A stretch of 37,617 nt of DNA from GCA-002841655 sp964446775 (GTDB taxonomy: Bacteria; Patescibacteriota; Patescibacteriia; Patescibacteriales; UBA12465), in NCBI GenBank assembly GCA_964446775.1, contig CAYURA010000006.1, positions 1 through 37,617 on the forward strand. The letters run 5' to 3'. The position numbers and the translations under genes were made by a program. Below, one piece after another: positions 6,389 through 14,727 of the stretch. Within the stretch, counting starts at the first letter, position 1, and every line of letters begins with the position of its first letter. Under the pieces are notes generated by a model that was not told where the DNA came from, did not search any database, and saw only the letters and a program-made list of their open reading frames with translations.

Positions 6389-8794
6389 TTAAAGACAATC
6401 TTTAGGACACTTACCATCACCTTCAATCGGGGTTGTGCAAAAACCATCACCACAATAACCACCACCATCAGCAATACTAGCAAAAATACATTGATCATTT
6501 GTCCTAATTGGGAAAGATGTCTCAGCTACGGTGCTGCACTTATATTGCAAAGTTGGCGTACTTGAGGCAGGAGATAAAGTAATTCCTGATGCATGGTCAC
6601 AAGATTCGACTCCATCATTATATAAACCACCAGCCCGCTCATCATTAGGATTCTGCATAAAACCATCGCCACAATAGTGGTTTACATTCAAAGTAAACTT
6701 TCGTGTTGATACGGCTCCATATTCATTAGTGGCTGTTACTTCAATTAAATTATAATGCGGGCCTGTACTAGTACCTTTAATCGCATAATACATTGGCATT
6801 GTAGTGCTGGCGCTCGCTTGATCAACCCCTTTAAGTCTAGTAGCAAAAAACTTTAATTTTTGCCACAAATTATTCTTGGTAGTAGCATTATTTGGCGGCT
6901 CTGGTTCATAAATATTCGTTGATGTTACTATGCTAATACCTGCGGGTGAGCCACTTGCCGCATATGAAATTTGGTGCCCACCCTGCCTATCCCAACCTAA
7001 ACCACAATAATATTCTGATCCCTTCCTTACATTTTTATTACAATTAAAATCTAAAGCTGGCGGATCAGCTTTAATAGTTATATTTATATATCGTCTAGAT
7101 TTAGCTCCATATCTATCTTCCACCTCAATGACATAAACAAAATTTTTATCAACATTAAATACATTATTAGTGTTTATTTCATATTTTCTCGTATAATATG
7201 TAGTATCCCCTACTCGGCTCGTGGACGTACTCGTCAGAGTAGAAAGAGTACTAGAGCCCAAAATGTCATCGCCAGGATTATACTCATATTCTTGAAAATC
7301 ATCTATTAAAGGATAATTAGAATCAGTAGCGCTAAAGCTAATAATTAAAGGCGAATTAGTAGCAGTGCTAGGATAATAGATAACATCATTAGATTTAATC
7401 ACTGGTGGATTATTACTAATATTTATACTTGTTGTGGTGGCTAAAACACCACCATAGCTATCGGAAACTTGAATCTTAAAATCATAGTTGCCAGCCTCAC
7501 CAGCCTTCTCAGAATAGATTCTTTTTTGGTTAGGGTCATGAGTGTCTTGCATCCTAGGAGCTGAACTATCATGCCAAGTATCATAAATAGGGGCTTGTCC
7601 TACAGTCTCCCAATTTAAATAATTATTTTCTGGATCACGCACCATAATAGAGCCATTAAAAACTTCTTCTGCTTGACCCCGTAAATTAGTAGACACAATA
7701 TAAGGTGCTTGATTGGTAGTAGTCCCGGTATAGGCAGCCCCAGTAACTAAACAACTAGAACTAGCCAATTGTCCATCAGCCGTATTATATTGATTTCTCG
7801 TCTCCATGCCAGCACATAAATTAAAATTAGAACCATTCTGATCAGTAGAATAAACAAAAGCATGGCTACTCGTTGGTAAATGAAGTTCTCTTGTTGTAGT
7901 ATTGTATAATCCAGCAAAAGCAGATGAAGTTTTATCCCAACAAGTAATTGGGTCAAAATTATAAGCACAAGGGCCTAACACGTTAATTGGATCAACTGAG
8001 GTTTGTGGAGCTTTAATTTGTGACAGGAAAGAATCGTTCCAACTGGGCCAAGTCGAGACGCTGTAATAGGGTATATAGGTACCAGAACTTAAAACTGGAT
8101 AAAACCCGTGCTCTCGTCTATAAGCACCAATAGATTCTCTCAAATCCCCAAGAATGCCTAAACGATGCACATCCCTAATCACCTTAGCCTTGTCGCTATT
8201 ACAATAAATACCTTCATCGCAGTCACTGTCAAGATAGCAAGAACTAGTTGCTTTTAATTGACAGCGGCCAGGAATATCATCACCAGAGATGCACTGATAA
8301 GCAGACTGACAATCTTCGTCCCCACCACAAGGCAAAATAGAGATTTTACACTCACCAGGAGTAGTTAAATTAGTATTAAAACGCCAATTTTTAACTAGCT
8401 GACCTAAGACATCAACTGTTTTAGAATCAGAACTTTGGTTATAGGACATTAAATAAATATTAGTATGAATGGTTGAAGAGGCTACATTGGCAGCATTAAC
8501 ATAAATACTCCGACCGTCTCTAACAGCATCATAACCATCCACTACTAAAGATTGAGGCGAACCTCTAAATCCCTGACTCTTATACCATCTGATAGCATTA
8601 TAGTGATTAGGATTAGGTAAAACTCTAATAGCAATAGCGTCTACATCATCACTAACTTCATAGATAACTGGTATTGGTGGTGTTGATGTTGGTGTTGATG
8701 TTGGTGTTGATGGTGTTCCAGCTTGAACTGGATTAATAGAGAAACAGGGCAGTAAAGCTAAGGTGATTATAAAGATGAGAAGTCTAATTTTCAT
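6389..8794 (-). CDS. Secreted multidomain protein with embedded pilin-like domain
   Basis: This 801-aa protein starts with a signal peptide (1-25, cleavage likely after PVQA) and a Thr/Pro linker. Residues 43-135 form a domain (IAIRVLPNPNHYNAIRWYKSQGF) that I recall from other candidate-phyla proteins, function unknown. A Cys-rich segment follows (149-200). Residues 205-335 look like the globular part of a type IV pseudopilin without its N-terminal helix (LRESIGAYRREHGFYP, SVDPIN, FNLCAGMET). Residues 360-700 contain Ig- or cadherin-like beta domains. The C terminus has two Cys-rich CGDG modules ending CPKDCL. It begins 11 bases after the 1954-aa gene and is probably a partner in the same extracellular structure. 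It has no catalytic motif and no wall anchor. Confidence 0.88.
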   Translation of the reverse strand: MKIRLLIFIITLALLPCFSINPVQAGTPSTPTSTPTSTPPIPVIYEVSDDVDAIAIRVLPNPNHYNAIRWYKSQGFRGSPQSLVVDGYDAVRDGRSIYVNAANVASSTIHTNIYLMSYNQSSDSKTVDVLGQLVKNWRFNTNLTTPGECKISILPCGGDEDCQSAYQCISGDDIPGRCQLKATSSCYLDSDCDEGIYCNSDKAKVIRDVHRLGILGDLRESIGAYRREHGFYPVLSSGTYIPYYSVSTWPSWNDSFLSQIKAPQTSVDPINVLGPCAYNFDPITCWDKTSSAFAGLYNTTTRELHLPTSSHAFVYSTDQNGSNFNLCAGMETRNQYNTADGQLASSSCLVTGAAYTGTTTNQAPYIVSTNLRGQAEEVFNGSIMVRDPENNYLNWETVGQAPIYDTWHDSSAPRMQDTHDPNQKRIYSEKAGEAGNYDFKIQVSDSYGGVLATTTSINISNNPPVIKSNDVIYYPSTATNSPLIISFSATDSNYPLIDDFQEYEYNPGDDILGSSTLSTLTSTSTSRVGDTTYYTRKYEINTNNVFNVDKNFVYVIEVEDRYGAKSRRYINITIKADPPALDFNCNKNVRKGSEYYCGLGWDRQGGHQISYAASGSPAGISIVTSTNIYEPEPPNNATTKNNLWQKLKFFATRLKGVDQASASTTMPMYYAIKGTSTGPHYNLIEVTATNEYGAVSTRKFTLNVNHYCGDGFMQNPNDERAGGLYNDGVESCDHASGITLSPASSTPTLQYKCSTVAETSFPIRTNDQCIFASIADGGGYCGDGFCTTPIEGDGKCPKDCL

Positions 8795-8805
8795 AGTTTG
8801 TATTA

Positions 8806-11800
8806 TTAATTAGGCATTGTCGTTGAGGATGGATCCACGATATATGTAGAGATAGAAATAGGTGAAGCAAACTTCTCATTAGCAGATGAATCAACGGCGG
8901 ATAAACCGAACCAATTCAATCCCAAAGGAAACTCACTATAATGGAATACCATACTAGTAGCATGATTAGCAGACTGAAAAGACTCACCAAATTTATTTTC
9001 CTGGACACCATGATATAAACGATAGAATAAAGTATCATCAGTATTAGCCGACCAAGAAAAAATAATATTATCATCAATAGCATTAATAATAAAACCTTGA
9101 GGAGTATTGGGTGGCGTTTTATCAGTAACTAAAACAGTCTTCTCTCCAGATAATTTACTTTCAACTTTATTAAAAGAAATGGCAGAAACTTTAAACCGGT
9201 ATTTTGTATTATTATCAAGCCCTCCCACCGTTATTTCACAATTATAATCTTCAGTAGAGGTAGGACTAGTTGGCGCGCAAACTGGAACAGTATCTTCTAC
9301 TAGGCTATTAGGCTTCACATCAATATAGGACCAAGAACCAGAATTCTCCTTAGCATAATATAGACGATATTTGCCCATGAGTGAAGGAGTGGAATTATAG
9401 ATCAGACTTGAATTACCACTCCATTTTACTTCTACACGACTACCGTCTTCTTTGTTTTCTGCAGAAGAAATAGAACCAACGGTCGGTTTAGCTTCTTTGA
9501 AAAAATATGATTCTTTCAATATACTAGACACACAAAAACCATCTGGGGTGCCATCGCCATTATTATCTGGACCGCAACGGGATTCTGCTGGGTCACAAGG
9601 CGTCCTGCCCTCACTACAAACAGTACTAGAAGCAGTCCCAAATACTATCCCTGGATTAATCATAGCTGGCAAATCATCTCCAATTCCATCATTACCAGCA
9701 TCACGACAATAATATAGTGCGTGATTATATGGAGAACAATCATTACCTCCTTTTTTATTTACACAAGTATCATACCAAGGCGACCACGTACCACTGACCC
9801 CAACTGGTGGCCAAGGATTTTTACACAAGAAAACAAATAAAGGTGTGTTAACAATTATGCCGTCACCATCATTATAAACATTGCTTTCTACCATTTCTAT
9901 TTTCGTCTTCATCGTCGTTCTGCCATCAGTCACCCCTGAAATAGCTTGAACAAAGACTCTATTATCATCCAGCTCTGCTACTGAAGTCTTAGTAGCAATT
10001 GCAGTATGTACTATATCAAAATTCCATTTCCAATCATAGTAAGTAGTAGTAGCTAATAATTGATTATCAATGCTATAAGCATCAGCAGAAAACACCTTAT
10101 CTCTATCCCTAGCCGTATCAAAACTATTATTCTTAGCATCATTATCCACTTCATTGACATCATTATCTGTCGTCTGAAATAGATAAGATGGAGGATCAAC
10201 TTTGACATGATCAACTGCACAAACACCACTATTAGCCCCTTGATCACTAAAAGTAATGAAACTAGTGATGTGTGATTGAGCAAAAGATAGATTATTAAAT
10301 TTAATATCTTCCCCCTCCGTGGTGGTACTAACATCAGTTCTGAATCCCGCACCATTCATTCCAATTTTTGAACTACTCAAGACGCCATTTTTGCTATCTA
10401 ATGATATATCACCTTTAACTACTAAATAATGAGTCCTACTTGGAGCTAAAAGCCTCTTTGGCCTAAATATAGCCACTGTCCCCGTTGCATTCTGTCGGTT
10501 AGAAACAAAACCTGGTACTGAGCAATATAACTTTTCCTCATCTGGCGGAGTATAAGCTAAAACTGAAGGTGATAAATGATTACCGATAAAGATTGATTTA
10601 ATAAAATTAATACTCTGACGTAAAGCTAGATTAATTCGTTGCACAAAATTTCTCTGAGGTGTAATTTGAGTTAAAAAGGTGCCACTAGGGCAAGGACCCT
10701 CATCATAATCTCTCTCTTCAAAGAGTAGAATATTGTCTGGTAAGGAAGCTCTGTCCATATTTTTGTCAAAAGGGATAACAATGCCAACATTACGACAAAC
10801 ATTATCAGCTCCATGTTTTGGCAAAACTTCATTTTCAACAACCTTTGGCCGATCCTCACAACAAGTATTAGAAGAACAGCCAGTTTTTTTATGGTCTCCA
10901 CAATCTGAATCTTCCTCACAACCACAACACAAACCACGATTATCACCATCACAGGCTCCTTGATCCTTCCAACATGTTAAATTACCATCGCCAATACCAG
11001 AACAAGAGTCAGGTGTTTCATCTGTTTTACAGCAACAAGTGCCACAATCACTAATAAGGCCTGGATCTCCGCTTTCTTGTAGACAAGCATAAGGGGAGCC
11101 ACAACGCTGAAAATTACAAACATAATCGTCTTCCCCAACACAAGATAACCCAGGCCCCGTATTATCAGTACAGCCAGAAATACAAGCATTTAGATTATCA
11201 TAAGTTCCTGTAGTAGAAGCATGGGTATCATCACAGCTAGCTCCATCTTCTATGCAGTTATAATAGGCACAATAACCGTAATGTAACGGTAATGCGCTAT
11301 TGCCAGAGTTAAGTTGATCGCCACTTTTACATTTATCATTACTAAAATCATAACAGCAACTAAGAGATCCTTTACAAGCGTCAAGATTCAAATCTTCACA
11401 TAAATCTGGTGCATTTCCTGATTGACAATCAGCTTCGCACTGACTTATATCTCTAAATAGACCTATCGCAAGTTTAGTGCTACTAGCACAAACATTAGGA
11501 TTAGTATTAATGTCACAGTTATAATAAGAACAATAGCCAATATTAGGACCATTCGTTATTCTATCTGTGCCACCAACACAAACATCATCTTCTGTGTCTG
11601 CAGTACCTCGAGAATCAATACAACAGCTACTATGAACCATACAAGAACTAGTTGACAGCTTACTACAATCATTACAAACTCCGTGAAATTGGCCTACAAT
11701 TACCGTAGTATCACAATATTTACCACTACTAATCTCACAATTACAAGCAGCATCCGAAAGATCTTGATCATAAGGTGGACCAGGTGGACCAGGTGGACTA

Positions 11801-14670
11801 GTAATAGCACAATTAGAACACAATCCTTTGTTTGCGGCGCCATCGCCACAAGAGCCACCACAGATTAATGGAGCACAACAATCTCTCGCATCTTCGCCTA
11901 CTTTACAACAGCAGTCACAAGTAGCATTTTGAGTTGTAATACATCGATTTACAGAAGTATCACAACTTGAACCTGAAGGACAAAGTTTTTCAGTGAAACA
12001 AGTACCTGTAGCACTATTATTATCACTAAGGCAAGTTAAAGAGTCTCCACACAAACTACAAGTGGAAGTTGTAGTGCTAGTATCATCGACACATCGATTA
12101 AATGATAATCTCGTCCAACCTTCAGGGCAGGAGGTGGGCACTCTAATTTCCCAATGGGCTTGACCTCCATATTGAGGATAAGCCTTACAAGACTGCTGAG
12201 CTGTGAAATCACTGTCACCTAATTCATAAACAAGGGTTGAATCTAAACTACAAACACTACCAATTAACCTACAATCTCCGCTAGATTCATATTGACAACC
12301 ACCATTACAAGCAGGAAGAATATTACAAGCATCCGTTCCGCAAGCGTCTTCTAATTCAGTTGTCGTGGCGGCACAGGTAGAACATCGACCAACTGAATTA
12401 GGACAGAAAACATTATCCTGACAAGCTCCTAAAAAATTAGCCATCCCCTGACAACTATCATAAGTGCTGGGGGTACTAGTATTAACGCCACCAAAAATAG
12501 TTGAAAAATTCCATTCAAATACAGAAGTAGGAACTTCGTCATAGCAATCTGCTAATGTCCCAACACATTGATTTTGTTTAAAACTTCCACGGGGACAACA
12601 TTTATCTGAACCACACTCGCTATCATTATTACAGGCACCTAACTCAAAATTAACTGAATTGCCTTCAGTCCCAACTCCTCGTGAGACTTTTAAAGGCCCA
12701 GTACTAGCTGCAAGAGGTGCCTCTGCTACAATTTTCTCAGCCCCTTGATCAAGAAGAACTGTTGTAGAAACTGACGAACTTGCTGAACCTGGTGTGAATA
12801 TAGCAGTCGCATTAGTAGCGACACCGCCAAAATATTCTCCCCAAATATTAACTAAGACCCCTACTTGACCACGACTTGGAGAAACACGACAAATACTTGT
12901 TAATAGTGGGGCTGAACTATCAGCTTCAAAATGATTAGGATTAGCATTCTCGGAATTTATTTCCTTACCATTTATCTTCATGTAAATATAATAATAATCA
13001 CCATCAACTAATCCTTCTGGGACTTTAACAATAACTTGACGATCAGTCCAAGTAGAGTTAGCACATACTGGAGGGAAATCATAATCTGCCTCAATTACAT
13101 CAGCATTATTAACAAAAAATACTTCCGAAGAACCTTGAACATTGCCAAAACCAGAACCATGAATTGTTACATATTGTCCTGAACTACCTCTAACTGGATC
13201 AAAATAACTTAAAAAAGGCCCCGCATTTGGCTCAGGATTTTTATAAAAATTAACATAATTACTTTTTTCTTCATTACCATTAATATTAGCCACTACAAAG
13301 CTGCTAAGCTTACCTGATTGAATATTAGGTACTTTATCAGCACCAGAAAGGTTCAAGGGATCAGTAAAAACAGGCTCTAAACCTTTAACATTAGTTAGAT
13401 AATCACCAAAATAGGCTTTAGTAGAAGTCGACTGAAACAAATTAACCCCTTGATATGTTACTTGATCACGCAACAATCCTGAATCTGGATTGATGGTACA
13501 AATGCCAGGGCGGACAATATTATTTTTTTGAAAATCTGGCAAAATTGGGCCAGGTGTACTACTGCTAGTATCATCCTTCTGCCCGTCAGCTGTTTCGACA
13601 ACTATTATACTAGTTTCAGCAATGTCATTTGGGACACCAACAATAATTTGCTGATCAGTCCAAGTGTCATCACAATCAGCATTTAATTGCTTAGCGTTGA
13701 AGGCAATTTGAAAATCTAATTCATCAGCAACATTAATGAATATGACTTTACTAAGACCAGCATCATAATTACCAAAATTAAAGCCATTAATGGTAATCAA
13801 ATTATCTTTTTCACCATTAGGAGTATCAAGATTACAAGTGCTGAGGCTGCAATCAGCGTCAACCTTACAACTCATATTTACATCATTATCACAGAAGCCA
13901 CCAACTGGACTAACTCCCATGATAACTGGAGAACCTTCACATAAACAAGTAGTTTCATTGCAATTTAAATACTCACCACAACGAGTATTATCAGCCGTAC
14001 AAACAGGATCAGGATTAGCATTACAGGAATCACCTAAAGCACCTTTTGGCACACAGAAACAATCATTTTCACAATATTGATCATCATCACACATAGTGTC
14101 GTTAGGATCACAACTAGGAAAAGGATCATTAGAACAATATACTGGTATCGGACCACTACACTCGCCGCCTATACAGGGACCCCAAACTCCATCAGCTGTA
14201 CAGGTTCTTAAGCCATCGCAGCCACAGACTTGTTCAGCTCCAGGGCTACAAATAGGCCCAGGGGTGCTTCCATTACCAGTAGAAATCGCTAAGAGATTTA
14301 AAATAAAAATAGTAATTCCCCAAGCCGACAAAATGATAATTAAACCAATTACTCCATTTTTTAAGATATTTTTTGCCTGATCAATTTTTTCAGCACTGCC
14401 ACCACTAGTCATCCACATAAACCCAGCAAACAAAACTATGCCAACCGCCAAGATGCCTAAAATAATCATGACTGAATTAATTAATCTTGATGCGGTCTGC
14501 AAAGGACTACTACTACTTAAAGCAATATTTTCTGATAGCGTTTCACTGCCAACATCTAATTGAGCGTTTGCTGGACTAGAAATAAAAAAGAAGCTAACAA
14601 TAAAAAGGAAGATGGCTAAATAACGAGTAATATTTTTATTTTTTATAAACACACAACTATCGTTATGCAA
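8806..14670 (-). CDS. Giant surface protein: VirB2-like hairpin, TIG domains, Cys-rich region, Fn3
   Basis: This 1954-aa protein opens with a signal sequence (about 17-36) and a two-helix hairpin (about 62-128; FAGFMWMTSGGSAEKIDQAK between the helices) like VirB2/T4SS-pilin proteins. Then come a Cys-rich stretch (140-245), four IPT/TIG domains (about 247-365, 388-475, 484-585, 590-678), a long Cys-rich region (about 678-1300, including SPPGPPGPPYD), an SbsA/Big_5-like domain (KVVENEVLPKHGADN) and at least two fibronectin type III-like domains near the C terminus. The many paired cysteines imply disulfide bonds and an extracellular location. It is likely an adhesin or fibre subunit for host contact, by inference. 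The first codon is TTG at 14670; GTG at 14652 would keep the same signal sequence. The hairpin is paralogous to that of the upstream 900-aa protein. Confidence 0.9.
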   Translation of the reverse strand: MHNDSCVFIKNKNITRYLAIFLFIVSFFFISSPANAQLDVGSETLSENIALSSSSPLQTASRLINSVMIILGILAVGIVLFAGFMWMTSGGSAEKIDQAKNILKNGVIGLIIILSAWGITIFILNLLAISTGNGSTPGPICSPGAEQVCGCDGLRTCTADGVWGPCIGGECSGPIPVYCSNDPFPSCDPNDTMCDDDQYCENDCFCVPKGALGDSCNANPDPVCTADNTRCGEYLNCNETTCLCEGSPVIMGVSPVGGFCDNDVNMSCKVDADCSLSTCNLDTPNGEKDNLITINGFNFGNYDAGLSKVIFINVADELDFQIAFNAKQLNADCDDTWTDQQIIVGVPNDIAETSIIVVETADGQKDDTSSSTPGPILPDFQKNNIVRPGICTINPDSGLLRDQVTYQGVNLFQSTSTKAYFGDYLTNVKGLEPVFTDPLNLSGADKVPNIQSGKLSSFVVANINGNEEKSNYVNFYKNPEPNAGPFLSYFDPVRGSSGQYVTIHGSGFGNVQGSSEVFFVNNADVIEADYDFPPVCANSTWTDRQVIVKVPEGLVDGDYYYIYMKINGKEINSENANPNHFEADSSAPLLTSICRVSPSRGQVGVLVNIWGEYFGGVATNATAIFTPGSASSSVSTTVLLDQGAEKIVAEAPLAASTGPLKVSRGVGTEGNSVNFELGACNNDSECGSDKCCPRGSFKQNQCVGTLADCYDEVPTSVFEWNFSTIFGGVNTSTPSTYDSCQGMANFLGACQDNVFCPNSVGRCSTCAATTTELEDACGTDACNILPACNGGCQYESSGDCRLIGSVCSLDSTLVYELGDSDFTAQQSCKAYPQYGGQAHWEIRVPTSCPEGWTRLSFNRCVDDTSTTTSTCSLCGDSLTCLSDNNSATGTCFTEKLCPSGSSCDTSVNRCITTQNATCDCCCKVGEDARDCCAPLICGGSCGDGAANKGLCSNCAITSPPGPPGPPYDQDLSDAACNCEISSGKYCDTTVIVGQFHGVCNDCSKLSTSSCMVHSSCCIDSRGTADTEDDVCVGGTDRITNGPNIGYCSYYNCDINTNPNVCASSTKLAIGLFRDISQCEADCQSGNAPDLCEDLNLDACKGSLSCCYDFSNDKCKSGDQLNSGNSALPLHYGYCAYYNCIEDGASCDDTHASTTGTYDNLNACISGCTDNTGPGLSCVGEDDYVCNFQRCGSPYACLQESGDPGLISDCGTCCCKTDETPDSCSGIGDGNLTCWKDQGACDGDNRGLCCGCEEDSDCGDHKKTGCSSNTCCEDRPKVVENEVLPKHGADNVCRNVGIVIPFDKNMDRASLPDNILLFEERDYDEGPCPSGTFLTQITPQRNFVQRINLALRQSINFIKSIFIGNHLSPSVLAYTPPDEEKLYCSVPGFVSNRQNATGTVAIFRPKRLLAPSRTHYLVVKGDISLDSKNGVLSSSKIGMNGAGFRTDVSTTTEGEDIKFNNLSFAQSHITSFITFSDQGANSGVCAVDHVKVDPPSYLFQTTDNDVNEVDNDAKNNSFDTARDRDKVFSADAYSIDNQLLATTTYYDWKWNFDIVHTAIATKTSVAELDDNRVFVQAISGVTDGRTTMKTKIEMVESNVYNDGDGIIVNTPLFVFLCKNPWPPVGVSGTWSPWYDTCVNKKGGNDCSPYNHALYYCRDAGNDGIGDDLPAMINPGIVFGTASSTVCSEGRTPCDPAESRCGPDNNGDGTPDGFCVSSILKESYFFKEAKPTVGSISSAENKEDGSRVEVKWSGNSSLIYNSTPSLMGKYRLYYAKENSGSWSYIDVKPNSLVEDTVPVCAPTSPTSTEDYNCEITVGGLDNNTKYRFKVSAISFNKVESKLSGEKTVLVTDKTPPNTPQGFIINAIDDNIIFSWSANTDDTLFYRLYHGVQENKFGESFQSANHATSMVFHYSEFPLGLNWFGLSAVDSSANEKFASPISISTYIVDPSSTTMPN

Positions 14671-14674
14671 ATTA

Positions 14675-14701
14675 GACTAGATTAACTTAATTAATCTAAT
14701 C
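14675..14701. repeat. Inverted repeat between the two giant surface genes
   Basis: GACTAGATTAA and TTAATCTAATC form an 11-bp stem with one mismatch (G-U in one strand) around a 5-base loop. It lies just upstream of the TTG start of the 1954-aa gene. It has no T tract, so it is not a typical terminator. It could be an mRNA processing or stability element or affect translation of the giant gene. Confidence 0.45.
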
Positions 14702-14727
14702 AACTGCAAGTTTAATTAATTAACAAT

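Noticed and set aside
11683..11868. Plus-strand frame and a Gly-Pro-Pro tract suggesting a collagen gene
   Set aside because: The Pro-Gly stretch (SPPGPPGPPYD) is only two or three triplets inside the 1954-aa protein, and the plus-strand frame is its shadow.
10053..12218. Several leucine-rich and cysteine-poor frames inside the giant surface gene
   Set aside because: They lack recognisable domains and start signals and are out-of-frame readings of an AT-rich long gene.
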